Positions 41,730 to 50,342 of a DNA stretch of 64,000 nucleotides are shown here, piece by piece. Positions within the stretch are counted from its first letter, which is position 1. Each line of letters begins with the position of its first letter. The stretch comes from Gaetbulibacter_A aestuarii (GTDB taxonomy: Bacteria; Bacteroidota; Bacteroidia; Flavobacteriales; Flavobacteriaceae). Location: contig NZ_BAABAY010000001.1 in assembly GCF_039537665.1 (NCBI RefSeq), positions 1,798,001 through 1,862,000 of the forward strand, given 5' to 3'. The position numbers and the translations under genes were made by a program. Below the pieces are notes generated by a model, which saw nothing but the letters and a program-made list of their open reading frames with translations, was not told the DNA's origin and did no database searches.

Positions 41730-41814
41730 CACTAATATTTTTTAGTGGTAATTTTTCTTTTTCATAGCAATTTTTTTCCCATCCTTAATTTCTATTAAGG
41801 GTGGGTTTTGTTTT
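41730..41814 (+). ncRNA. Candidate small RNA of about 85 nt
   Basis: Transcription from the promoter at 41716 would begin at about 41730, exactly at a 5' hairpin (CACTAA 41730-41735 with TTAGTG 41742-41747). A U-rich single-stranded linker follows. The RNA would end at a strong 12-bp terminator stem at 41778-41805. No start codon with a useful frame lies inside. Promoter, 5' stem, U-rich linker and intrinsic terminator in 100 bases is the layout of an independent small RNA. Alternatively it could be an attenuating leader of the ABC transporter gene at 41935. Confidence 0.45.
41778..41814 (+). terminator. Strong terminator ending the candidate small RNA
   Basis: CCCATCCTTAAT (41778-41789) pairs with ATTAAGGGTGGG (41794-41805), with one G-U pair, around TTCT, followed by TTTTGTTTT. 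Confidence 0.85.
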
Positions 41815-41934
41815 GTACCTATACCACCAACTTTATTAAGTTTCTTAAATATTTGTGAAAGCCTTTCAATTAGTGCACTTAAGACCCTTATAACTCTATT
41901 TACATTTAATATATTTACAAAAAAAACAGCATTA

Positions 41935-42861
41935 ATGACTAACTTATTAGAAGTCGACCAGGTGTCAAAAAAATTTGGCGACTACACAGCCTTGAATTCC
42001 GTATCAATTCAAGTTCCAAAAGGTAGTATTTTTGGGCTTTTAGGGCCAAACGGCGCAGGTAAAACAACCTTAATTCGTATTATAAACCAAATCACCGCCC
42101 CCGATTCCGGTACTGTGGTTTTAGACGGTAGTTTTCTGGAAGAAAATCATATTAAAGACATAGGCTATTTACCCGAAGAACGCGGCTTGTATAAGTCAAT
42201 GAAAGTTGGCGAGCAAGCCTTGTACCTCGCGCAATTGAAAGGGCTTAGTAAGGCCGAAGCAAAAAAGCGCCTGAAGTTTTGGTTCGATCGTTTGGAAATA
42301 GGAGACTGGTGGAACAAAAAAATTCAGGAGCTTTCTAAAGGTATGGCCCAAAAAATCCAGTTTATCGTAACGGTATTACATGAGCCTAAATTGCTGATTT
42401 TTGATGAACCGTTTTCAGGTTTCGATCCTATAAATGCTAATTTAATTAAAGACGAAATATTGCGCTTACGTAGCGAGGGTGCAACCATTATCTTTTCAAC
42501 ACATCGCATGGAATCGGTAGAGGAACTTTGTGATGATATCGCCTTAATCAATAAATCGAATAAGATTTTAGATGGAAAATTGATCGATATCAAACGCCAG
42601 TATAAAAGCAATACGTACGAAGTAGGTATTCGGGGTGACCATAAGGCATTACGAGGGCTGATCTCTGAAAATTTCGAGATATCTGAAGCTAAATTTAAAA
42701 CCCTTGAAGATGAGCTTAAACTGAATATCAAAATCAAGGAAAATCATAGTCCCAACGATCTATTGTCGTTTTTAACGACTCACGGGGAAGTATCTCATTT
42801 TGTAGAACTTATCCCAAGTGTTAACGATATTTTTATTCAAACTGTAAAGCGCAACAACTAG
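41935..42861 (+). CDS. ABC transporter ATP-binding protein, NatA-like
   Basis: This 308-residue ATPase has Walker A GPNGAGKTT (about 37-45), a signature loop in unusual form (LSKGMAQKIQ, where LSGGQ is usual), Walker B LLIFDEPFSGFDP and the H-loop FSTHRM. The C-terminal third (about 225-305) is the accessory domain found in NatA-type exporters. It lies 4 bases before its permease gene (42866). NatAB-like exporters move Na+ or other compounds out of the cell. The substrate is not readable. It may be controlled by the terminator at 41778 if transcription comes from upstream. Confidence 0.88.
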   Translation: MTNLLEVDQVSKKFGDYTALNSVSIQVPKGSIFGLLGPNGAGKTTLIRIINQITAPDSGTVVLDGSFLEENHIKDIGYLPEERGLYKSMKVGEQALYLAQLKGLSKAEAKKRLKFWFDRLEIGDWWNKKIQELSKGMAQKIQFIVTVLHEPKLLIFDEPFSGFDPINANLIKDEILRLRSEGATIIFSTHRMESVEELCDDIALINKSNKILDGKLIDIKRQYKSNTYEVGIRGDHKALRGLISENFEISEAKFKTLEDELKLNIKIKENHSPNDLLSFLTTHGEVSHFVELIPSVNDIFIQTVKRNN

Positions 42862-42865
42862 AGTT

Positions 42866-44176
42866 ATGAATCATTTACCCTTAATTATAAAACGTGAGTA
42901 TTTAACAAAGGTTCGAAATAAATCCTTTATAGTGATGACGATTTTGAGCCCACTAATTTTTGTAGCCCTTATTGCGGTTATCTCTTACCTAACGCAACTT
43001 AATAAGGATAAGGTTCGGGTAATCAATATTCTGGATCCTTCAGGGGTTGTTCATAACACTTTTAAAAGTTCAGAAAATACCAGATATGCGGTTTTAGACA
43101 ATATGTCTTTGAAAGAAGCAAAAACACTTTCTAAAAAAACAGAATCCTTCGGATTATTGTATGTGGATGATCAAATGACCGATGGATCAATTCCAAAGAT
43201 CAAGTTCTTTTCAGATGAATCACCGTCATTAAGTTTGATTAATGATCTGGAAAATAAGCTGGATAAAACGTTTACAGATCGAAACCTTAAGGATAAAGGG
43301 ATCAATGTGGATACCATTGAAAATTCTCAGGTTCGGATAAATATTTTTCAAGAGAGTTTTGAAGGAGAAAAAACTTCAAAAATGGATAGCCTGGTAAAAT
43401 TGATCTTTGGAGGTGCTGCAGGATATTTATTGTTCATGTTTATTATTATTTACGGAAACCTGATCATGCGTAGTGTGATCGAGGAAAAAACAAGTAGAAT
43501 CATAGAGGTTATCATTTCTTCAGTTAAACCGTTGCAACTGATGCTCGGTAAAATTATTGGTACTTCTCTGGCTGGTCTTACCCAGTTTGCAATTTGGATC
43601 TTATTTGGTGGCATTCTTTTAACCGTAACCTCAGTTATTTTCGGAATTGATCTTTCACAAATTGAAAGTCCGCAAAAAGCTGTGGTAGACCAAATGGTGG
43701 CTAGTCCGGATTTTAACGCAAAAGTTGAAGGTTTTATGACCGCTTTTTATCATTTGCCACTGGCAAATCTTATAATTGCCTTTATTTTCTTCTTTATTGC
43801 CGGTTATTTACTTTATAGTTCACTCTATGCTGCAATTGGAGCAGCTGTAGACAACGAAACGGATACTCAGCAATTTATGTTGCCCATCATTATGCCTTTA
43901 ATGTTGGCAGTTTATATTGGGTTCTTTACCGTCATTGAAGATCCTCACGGCACCGTTTCAACAGTTTTTTCATTTATTCCTTTTACATCACCCATTGTGA
44001 TGCTTATGCGCATACCTTTTGGTGTCCCGATTTGGCATCAAATAGTATCACTTTTAATTTTATTAGGTACATTTATGCTCATTGTTTGGTTTGCAGCCAA
44101 AATTTACCGTGTTGGTATTTTAATGTATGGGAAAAAACCAAGCTGGAAAGAAATTATAAAATGGGTTAAATATTGA
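42866..44176 (+). CDS. ABC transporter permease, NatB-like
   Basis: This 436-residue membrane protein has one N-terminal helix (about 18-42, SFIVMTILSPLIFVALIAVI), a large extracytoplasmic domain (about 45-180), and then five to six helices. EEKTSRIIEVIISSVKP at about 210-226 is the conserved coupling segment of ABC-2-type exporters that contacts the ATPase. It pairs with the gene at 41935. The MscS gene follows immediately. Confidence 0.85.
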   Translation: MNHLPLIIKREYLTKVRNKSFIVMTILSPLIFVALIAVISYLTQLNKDKVRVINILDPSGVVHNTFKSSENTRYAVLDNMSLKEAKTLSKKTESFGLLYVDDQMTDGSIPKIKFFSDESPSLSLINDLENKLDKTFTDRNLKDKGINVDTIENSQVRINIFQESFEGEKTSKMDSLVKLIFGGAAGYLLFMFIIIYGNLIMRSVIEEKTSRIIEVIISSVKPLQLMLGKIIGTSLAGLTQFAIWILFGGILLTVTSVIFGIDLSQIESPQKAVVDQMVASPDFNAKVEGFMTAFYHLPLANLIIAFIFFFIAGYLLYSSLYAAIGAAVDNETDTQQFMLPIIMPLMLAVYIGFFTVIEDPHGTVSTVFSFIPFTSPIVMLMRIPFGVPIWHQIVSLLILLGTFMLIVWFAAKIYRVGILMYGKKPSWKEIIKWVKY

Positions 44177-44190
44177 CATATTTTAATATC

Positions 44191-45102
44191 ATGAGTCAAG
44201 ATTTAAAAAATATTGAAAATAAAATCAAGGATAGTTCTTTATGGGACAAGTTCATCGATTTTCTTGATTTTAAGCTCATAGACTTCACCTATGGAACAGG
44301 GCAGAATGTTCATGATATTGTTCTGAAAGTGAAATATGTTTTATTGGTTGCCATCGTTATGATCTTGACGACCTATCTTTTACGATGGGTAAAACGCCTG
44401 GTAACCCGTAAAATGCCTCAGGAAGATAAAGTAAAATTCAATACTGTATTTTCTTTTGCCCGTTGGATCATCTATGTGATCGTTGTTCTGGTTGTTTTTG
44501 ATTCTATCGGGATAAATGTAACCGCTATTTTTGCAGCTTCGGCAGCTTTATTAATTGGTGTTGGTCTGGCCTTACAAACCTTATTTCAAGATATTATTTC
44601 CGGGATTTTCATTTTAGTTGATCAATCCGTTCATGTAGGCGATATTATTGAGATTAATGGCAAAGTTGGCCGTGTTGAAGAAATTAAATTGCGAACTACC
44701 CGAGCGGTGACTATTGACAATAAAGTGCTGGTAATCCCGAATCATATGTATTTGGAGAACAGTTTGTTCAATTGGACGCAAAACGGTAATATTACCCGTG
44801 AATCGGTAACCGTGGGCGTTGCCTACGGAAGCGATGTACAGTTAGTAAAAAAACTGTTATTACAAGCCGCCACGGAGCATGAAGCTGTTCTGGACGAACC
44901 GCCACCTTTAGTTTTGTTTACTGATTTTGGTGATAGCTCCTTGAATTTTAAATTGGTTTTTACCCTTGGAGATAGCTTTATGGCTGCAATACCTCAAAGT
45001 GAATTACGTTTTGAAATTGATAGGTTATTTCGGGAAAATAACATTACAATTCCATTTCCGCAGCGCGATATTCATATTATTCAAAATCAGAATAAAGCTT
45101 AA
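44191..45102 (+). CDS. MscS-family mechanosensitive channel
   Basis: This 303-residue protein has transmembrane helices near 45-65 and 85-105, then the pore-lining helix of MscS with its Gly/Ala pattern (FAASAALLIGVGLALQTL), followed by the beta domain (DIIEINGKVGRVEEI, IPNHMYLENSLFNWT). It opens upon osmotic downshock to release solutes. The frame opens at TTG 44173, overlapping the permease stop, but ATG 44191 (MSQDLKNIENKIKD) is more plausible. It is 14 bases after the NatB-like gene and thus probably in the same transcript. Confidence 0.9.
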   Translation: MSQDLKNIENKIKDSSLWDKFIDFLDFKLIDFTYGTGQNVHDIVLKVKYVLLVAIVMILTTYLLRWVKRLVTRKMPQEDKVKFNTVFSFARWIIYVIVVLVVFDSIGINVTAIFAASAALLIGVGLALQTLFQDIISGIFILVDQSVHVGDIIEINGKVGRVEEIKLRTTRAVTIDNKVLVIPNHMYLENSLFNWTQNGNITRESVTVGVAYGSDVQLVKKLLLQAATEHEAVLDEPPPLVLFTDFGDSSLNFKLVFTLGDSFMAAIPQSELRFEIDRLFRENNITIPFPQRDIHIIQNQNKA

Positions 45103-45184
45103 ATTAAAAAATAAAGTTGATTTGGCAGGTTATTTGTAATTTTCCCGGTAATCCATAATAATTAAGAAATACAACAGAACCAAT

Positions 45185-46348
45185 ATGGCAAAAATATTAG
45201 TAATTGAAGACGAAGCAGCGATCAGACGTGTGTTGGTGAAAATTCTTTCTGAGGAAAATGAAGCCTATAAAGTTGAGGAAGCAGAAGATGGTTTGAGTGG
45301 TGTAGAAAAAATTAAAAATGAGGATTACGACCTGATCTTGTGTGATATCAAAATGCCAAAAATGGATGGTGTTGAAGTTTTGGAAGCCGTAAAAAAAATT
45401 AAACCTGAAATTCCGGTCGTGATGATCTCCGGGCACGGCGATCTCGATACTGCCGTAAATACCATGCGATTAGGGGCTTTCGATTACATTTCAAAACCAC
45501 CGGACCTCAATCGCCTTTTAAATACTGTACGAAATGCAGTAGACCGTAAAGAGCTTGTTGTTGAAAACAAGAAACTGAAGAAAAAGGTTAGTAAAAAATA
45601 TGAAATGATTGGAGACAGTGATGCTATTTCCCAGATCAAAGAAATTATAGATAAAGTAGCTCCAACCGACGCAAGAGTGTTGATTACCGGTCCGAATGGT
45701 ACCGGAAAAGAATTAGTAGCACATTGGCTTCATGAAAAAAGCGATAGAAGTAAAGGGAATTTGATCGAAGTGAATTGTGCGGCTATTCCGAGTGAATTAA
45801 TTGAAAGTGAGCTTTTTGGTCATGTTAAAGGGTCCTTTACAAATGCTAATAAAGACCGGGCGGGTAAGTTTGAAGCGGCTAACGGCGGAACTATTTTTTT
45901 AGATGAAATTGGTGATATGAGTCTGCCGGCACAAGCGAAAGTGCTTCGAGCGCTTCAGGAAAGTAAAATCCAACGTGTAGGAAGCGATAAAGACATTAAA
46001 GTTGATGTCCGTGTTATTGCCGCAACCAATAAGAATTTAAGCCAGGAAATTAAAGAAGGTAAATTTCGAGAAGATCTATATCACCGGTTGGCTGTTATTC
46101 TAATCAATGTGCCTTCATTAAATGAACGCCGTGAAGATATACCTTTATTGGTAAATCACTTTGCAGCTAAAATTGCCTCAGAACAAGGCACAGGTCAAAA
46201 GAGTTTTTCTGACAAGGCTATTAAATTACTTGAGGACTATAACTGGACAGGTAATATTCGAGAACTACGTAATGTCGTGGAACGTTTAATCATCCTGGGA
46301 GGTAAAGAGGTGAGTGAAACGGATGTAAAACTATTCGCCAGTAAATAA
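45185..46348 (+). CDS. NtrC-type response regulator lacking a DNA-binding domain and with altered GAFTGA loop
   Basis: This 387-residue protein has a receiver domain (about 1-122, phospho-acceptor Asp54 in CDIKMPKMDG) followed by a sigma-54-type AAA+ ATPase (about 140-385): Walker A GPNGTGKE (169-176), Walker B GGTIFLDEIGDM, and the arginine-finger region FREDLYHRL. Two features depart from the family. The sigma-54-contacting loop GAFTGA is GSFTNA (216-221), and the protein stops right after the ATPase (ETDVKLFASK), with no Fis-type helix-turn-helix. It may act without binding DNA, or on something other than sigma-54. No histidine kinase is adjacent. A bidirectional terminator follows. Confidence 0.88.
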   Translation: MAKILVIEDEAAIRRVLVKILSEENEAYKVEEAEDGLSGVEKIKNEDYDLILCDIKMPKMDGVEVLEAVKKIKPEIPVVMISGHGDLDTAVNTMRLGAFDYISKPPDLNRLLNTVRNAVDRKELVVENKKLKKKVSKKYEMIGDSDAISQIKEIIDKVAPTDARVLITGPNGTGKELVAHWLHEKSDRSKGNLIEVNCAAIPSELIESELFGHVKGSFTNANKDRAGKFEAANGGTIFLDEIGDMSLPAQAKVLRALQESKIQRVGSDKDIKVDVRVIAATNKNLSQEIKEGKFREDLYHRLAVILINVPSLNERREDIPLLVNHFAAKIASEQGTGQKSFSDKAIKLLEDYNWTGNIRELRNVVERLIILGGKEVSETDVKLFASK

Positions 46349-46349
46349 A

Positions 46350-46381
46350 AAAATCCCGTAACACAATCGTTACGGGATTTT
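46350..46381. terminator. Bidirectional terminator after the NtrC-type gene
   Basis: AAAATCCCGTAAC pairs perfectly with GTTACGGGATTTT around ACAATC. It serves both this gene and the convergent gene ending at 46406. Confidence 0.88.
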
Positions 46382-46405
46382 CATTTTATATTTCAGTATA
46401 TCGTT

Positions 46406-47188
46406 TTAATTAACTGAATTAAGGGCACTTAAAAATTCATTGGTCATCGTTTCGATCTCTCGTTTGTAATGCTCATTAATTTCGTTCACTGATTTGTTTT
46501 CTAAACCTTCGGAATTTTCTGCATAAGTAAACGCGTCATGGCTACTACCGCATAATTTTAAGGTTTGATTGTAACTTTTTACACTAGATCGAAGCGCATT
46601 TTGATAGTTTCTGATAAGCTGTTGTTTCTCCAGCATTTGCTCTTTTTCTTGTTGCGCAGCCAGTTTCGCTTTAATTTCCTGTTCTTTCCGTTTTAAAGCT
46701 TCTTGTTGCTGCTGTAATTTTAATTGCTCTTTTTCCAAATCAGAAAGAGCTGTTTGATCTTCGGAAGTATCTGAATAAGCTACCTCTGTTGTGGTTGCAG
46801 TTGTTGAAGCATTGTTTTGTCCACGTAATACAGAGCATTTATCATCTTCAATAACTCCGGCTTTAATACTATCGCGAGCTCGTTTCACAAAAAAGCGAGC
46901 ATCCTCATAAGTTTCCTGATAGGCTACTTTTTCAAGAATATCATAACTTTTTTTTGCTAGTCGTTCTGCATTAACACAATCGCAGGATTTCATTTGATTA
47001 AGAAATGATTTTAGGGAACCCACAGCTCGATCGGCATAATACTTCACATGGTCAATATTATTCGATTCATAGGAATCTTTAACATGCGAGTAGGAACTAA
47101 CAATATAATAATTGGCATCATCACAAGCCGTTTGGGCTATGACCGAATAACTTAAAAAAAAGAAAAATAGATAGTAGATTTTTTTCAT
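46406..47188 (-). CDS. Secreted coiled-coil protein of unknown function
   Basis: This 260-residue protein has a signal peptide (MKKIYYLFFFFLSYSVIAQ). The first half is helical with several cysteines (ACDD, SCDCVNAERLAKKSYD), which resembles helical repeat units. Residues about 145-195 form a Gln/Lys/Glu-rich coiled coil (KEQLKLQQQQEALKRKEQE). The C-terminus has another cysteine and helices. I recognise no domain with a known function. It is monocistronic, convergent with the regulator gene and divergent from ppk2. Confidence 0.65.
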   Translation of the reverse strand: MKKIYYLFFFFLSYSVIAQTACDDANYYIVSSYSHVKDSYESNNIDHVKYYADRAVGSLKSFLNQMKSCDCVNAERLAKKSYDILEKVAYQETYEDARFFVKRARDSIKAGVIEDDKCSVLRGQNNASTTATTTEVAYSDTSEDQTALSDLEKEQLKLQQQQEALKRKEQEIKAKLAAQQEKEQMLEKQQLIRNYQNALRSSVKSYNQTLKLCGSSHDAFTYAENSEGLENKSVNEINEHYKREIETMTNEFLSALNSVN

Positions 47189-47466
47189 TTTCAGGTGGTT
47201 TTAACATAAATAGGTAGTGCGAATGTAAGAAAAAAATCTATAAAACAGCACTTTATCGAAAAAATTCGTTTTTTAACGGATTTATGTAATAGTTGAAATA
47301 CCTAAATGCAGAAGGTTAAATTTCGTAATTCACATGAAATCAAGGTTTAATATCCTTTTGATTTCAAAGACCAGATTTAATTTGGGACCATCAATTTATG
47401 AGTTAACTTAAAAATGATTAATTAAGTGGATTGCATTTTATATATTTAGTGTCCTAAACCGCTCAT

Positions 47467-48318
47467 ATGGACGATTACAAAGTTACTTCAAACATCATTT
47501 TAAAAAAGCGCGAAACAAAAGTCGTAATCGATAAAGCAAAGAAAAAATTAAAAAAGGTTAGGCGAGATCTTGGGGACTGGCAGAATACCATGTATGCGCA
47601 TAATAAGTATGCTGTTCTGGTTTGTTTACAAGGAATGGACACGTCCGGAAAGGATAGTTTAATTCGTGAAGTTTTTAAAGATTTTAATGTTCGCGGTGTG
47701 GATGTAACCAGTTTTAAAGTTCCTACGGAATTAGAGTTGGACCACGATTTTCTTTGGCGCCATTACATTGCTTTACCACAACGCGGCCGATTTGGTGTTT
47801 TTAATAGAACACATTATGAAAATGTTTTGGTAACCCGGGTTCATCCGGAGTATATTCTGGGAGAAAGGTTGCCCGGTGTTACGAGTTTACAAGATATAAA
47901 TGAGGCATTTTGGAATAAACGTTTCGATCAGATCAATCAATTTGAAAAGCATTTATCAGAGAATGGTACTTTGATTTTTAAATTTTTCCTGCATTTATCC
48001 AAAGAAGAACAGAAAAATCGACTCCTGAGACGTCTAAGAAAACAGAACAAAAACTGGAAATTTTCGCCAGGAGACCTTAAGGAGCGTGAACTTTGGGATC
48101 GTTATCAGGAATGTTACCAGGAAGCTATCAATAGAACCTCAAAGCCTCATGCGCCCTGGTATACAATTCCGGCTGATGATAAACCAACAGCCCGTTATTT
48201 GGTGGCCAGTATTTTACACGACTCCCTGACCAAATACAAAGACATTAAAGAACCAGAGTTAGATGATAAAATCAAGGCTAATTTAGAAGCCTATAAATCG
48301 CAATTAAATAATGAATAA
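47467..48318 (+). CDS. ppk2: Polyphosphate kinase 2 (PPK2)
   Basis: This 283-residue P-loop kinase transfers phosphate between polyphosphate and nucleotides. Walker A is CLQGMDTSGKDS (53-64, the G-x-D-x-x-G-K form of PPK2). The Walker B position reads FGVFNRTHYENVLVTRVHPE, in the style of the class III group that can phosphorylate both AMP and ADP, and the lid carries RLRKQNKNWKFSPGDL. PPK2 can regenerate ATP from polyphosphate in the cytosol. The M28 peptidase gene follows 7 bases after the stop. Confidence 0.9.
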   Translation: MDDYKVTSNIILKKRETKVVIDKAKKKLKKVRRDLGDWQNTMYAHNKYAVLVCLQGMDTSGKDSLIREVFKDFNVRGVDVTSFKVPTELELDHDFLWRHYIALPQRGRFGVFNRTHYENVLVTRVHPEYILGERLPGVTSLQDINEAFWNKRFDQINQFEKHLSENGTLIFKFFLHLSKEEQKNRLLRRLRKQNKNWKFSPGDLKERELWDRYQECYQEAINRTSKPHAPWYTIPADDKPTARYLVASILHDSLTKYKDIKEPELDDKIKANLEAYKSQLNNE

Positions 48319-48325
48319 TTACCCT

Positions 48326-49708
48326 ATGAAAAAATTAATAGTAATCATGCTATGTTTCGGCTTTTCAGCTCTGAATGTAGTTCAAGCACAAACCGATCAG
48401 GATGTGATCAAATCCATATATAACAACTCGCTCACTCAGGGTAAAAGTTACGATTGGCTCAATTATTTGTCGAATCAGATTGGAGGTCGGTTGTCAGGTT
48501 CTGTTAATGCGCAACAAGCCGTAGAATGGACCAAGGAAGAAATGGAAAAACTTGGGTTTGATAAAGTTTGGCTTCAACCCGTAATGGTTCCTAAATGGGT
48601 GCGTGGCGGTAAGGAATACGCGTATATTGAATCCTCATCAGGGAAATCCACTACAGTGAATATCTGTGCTCTTGGAAGCTCTGTGGCAACGCCTTCTTTG
48701 GGTATAAAAGCGCCGGTTGTAGAAGTAAAAACCTTTGATGATCTCGCCAGAATTGGGAAAGATAGCATAGCGGGAAAGATCGTTTTTTTCAATCGTCCTA
48801 TGAATCCGAAATTTATTGAAACATTCAACGCCTACAGCGATGCCAATGATCAAAGAACAAAAGGCGCAAGAGAAGCCTCGAAGTATGGAGCCGTTGGGGT
48901 CATTGTACGTTCTTTGAATTTGCGTTTGGATGATTTTCCCCATACAGGGAATATGAGCTATGGTGATTTACCTGATAACCAAAAAATTCCGGCGGCGGCC
49001 ATTAGTACGAATGATGCCGAACTGTTAAGTACTATGTTGTCCTTAGATAAAGATCTTAAATTTTACTTTAAGCAAAACTGCAGACAACTTGACGATGTAC
49101 AATCCTATAATGTTGTTGGGCAAATTACGGGAAGCGAATTTCCTAATGAATATATAGTTGTTGGAGGCCATTTGGATTCATGGGATCTGGCGGATGGTTC
49201 TCATGATGATGGCGCAGGATGCATGCAATCTATGGATGTACTGCGACTTCTAAAAATATCAGGTATAAAACCAAAACACAGCATTCGTGTTGTTTTATTT
49301 ATGAATGAAGAAAATGGTTTGCGCGGAGGTACTAAATATGCCGAATTAGCAAAACAGAATAACGAGAAACATATTTTTGCTTTGGAAAGTGACTCCGGAG
49401 GTTTTACGCCGCGGGGTTTTAGTTTTGATTGTACCGACGAACAATTTGAAAAAATAATAGCCTGGAAACCCTTATTTAAACCGTATTTAATTCATTATTT
49501 TGAACAGGGTCACAGTGGTGCTGATGTAGGAAGACTTAAAAACGGTACGACTGTTCTTGCAGGGCTTAGCCCGGATTCCCAGCGTTATTTTGACTATCAT
49601 CATGCTGCCAATGATACTTTTGACGCCGTTGATAAGCGTGAACTTGAATTAGGTGCTGCCACGATGGCCTCGATGGTGTATTTGATTGACAAATATGGAA
49701 CCAATTAG
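48326..49708 (+). CDS. Secreted M28-family zinc aminopeptidase
   Basis: This 460-residue protein starts at ATG 48326 (signal peptide MKKLIVIMLCFGFSALNVV, then QAQT); the in-frame ATG at 48311 overlaps ppk2. An inserted PA-like domain lies at about 130-230. The two-zinc catalytic core contains GGHLDSWDLADGSHDDGAG (first His and Asp ligands), FMNEENGLRGG (catalytic Glu-Glu), ALESDSGG and a final HHAANDTFD. It removes N-terminal residues from peptides in the periplasm or outside the cell. The DinB-like gene follows 8 bases later. Confidence 0.9.
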   Translation: MKKLIVIMLCFGFSALNVVQAQTDQDVIKSIYNNSLTQGKSYDWLNYLSNQIGGRLSGSVNAQQAVEWTKEEMEKLGFDKVWLQPVMVPKWVRGGKEYAYIESSSGKSTTVNICALGSSVATPSLGIKAPVVEVKTFDDLARIGKDSIAGKIVFFNRPMNPKFIETFNAYSDANDQRTKGAREASKYGAVGVIVRSLNLRLDDFPHTGNMSYGDLPDNQKIPAAAISTNDAELLSTMLSLDKDLKFYFKQNCRQLDDVQSYNVVGQITGSEFPNEYIVVGGHLDSWDLADGSHDDGAGCMQSMDVLRLLKISGIKPKHSIRVVLFMNEENGLRGGTKYAELAKQNNEKHIFALESDSGGFTPRGFSFDCTDEQFEKIIAWKPLFKPYLIHYFEQGHSGADVGRLKNGTTVLAGLSPDSQRYFDYHHAANDTFDAVDKRELELGAATMASMVYLIDKYGTN

Positions 49709-49716
49709 AATTTATA

Positions 49717-50274
49717 ATGAAATCGGTATTTTTAGCTGTAGTTTTTACAATAACATCTGTTTGTATGGCACAAACTGAACACAAGTTACCATATTATGAA
49801 ATTCCGCAGCAAAGTGGTGATTATTCGGCCGGTACTGTAGCATCTCGAATGTTAGATGGTCTTGGATTTCGTTATTATTGGGCAACAGAAGGGTTACGTC
49901 CTGAGGATCTTAACTACAAACCAGGCGATTCCGGGAGATCTTCAGAGGAAACCGTTGATCACATTTACGGATTATCGCAATTTATATTGAATACTTTGGC
50001 CGTAAATATTGAAAACCAGCCGGATGTTAAGGCCATGAGTTTTGAAGAAAAGCGAAAACAAACTTTAGAGAATATAAAGACGTCCTCTGAACTATTAAAA
50101 AATACTACAGATCTATCAAAATTTGATAATGATCGCTTTCCGTTTTGGAACATTATAAATGGCCCCATCTCAGATGCTATTTGGCATTGCGGACAGCTCG
50201 TACTTTTACGTCGCGCATCCGGTAATCCTTATAACTCCAAAGCCAGCGTATTTTCAGGAAAGGTTAGAGAATAA
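49717..50274 (+). CDS. DinB-like protein with signal peptide
   Basis: This 185-residue protein starts with a cleavable signal (MKSVFLAVVFTITSVCMAQ), which is unusual for the normally cytosolic DinB/YfiT four-helix metal-binding fold. Candidate metal-ligand histidines lie in SSEETVDHIYGL and SDAIWHCGQLVLLRR, spaced as in the family. It directly follows the M28 gene and ends at a terminator. The function is unknown; an exported thiol- or metal-dependent enzyme is possible. Confidence 0.72.
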   Translation: MKSVFLAVVFTITSVCMAQTEHKLPYYEIPQQSGDYSAGTVASRMLDGLGFRYYWATEGLRPEDLNYKPGDSGRSSEETVDHIYGLSQFILNTLAVNIENQPDVKAMSFEEKRKQTLENIKTSSELLKNTTDLSKFDNDRFPFWNIINGPISDAIWHCGQLVLLRRASGNPYNSKASVFSGKVRE

Positions 50275-50316
50275 AAAAGTGCGTTCTTAAATAAATTCAA
50301 TAGAACGCACTTTTTT
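50273..50316. terminator. Bidirectional terminator after the DinB-like gene
   Basis: AAAAAAGTGCGTTCT pairs with AGAACGCACTTTTTT around a 14-base loop. It also serves the convergent MBOAT gene ending at 50343. Confidence 0.85.
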
Positions 50317-50342
50317 AATTTTAAGGTTTAAATATGTTATCC

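Noticed and set aside
41472..41735. 87-codon frame overlapping the end of dnaJ
   Set aside because: It is out of frame with dnaJ and crosses the dnaJ terminator and the small-RNA promoter; lysine-rich by AT bias.
47336..47366. Imperfect hairpin (GAAATCAA with TTGATTTC) upstream of ppk2
   Set aside because: Unequal arms, no T run and no nearby leader frame; not distinguishable from chance in AT-rich DNA.
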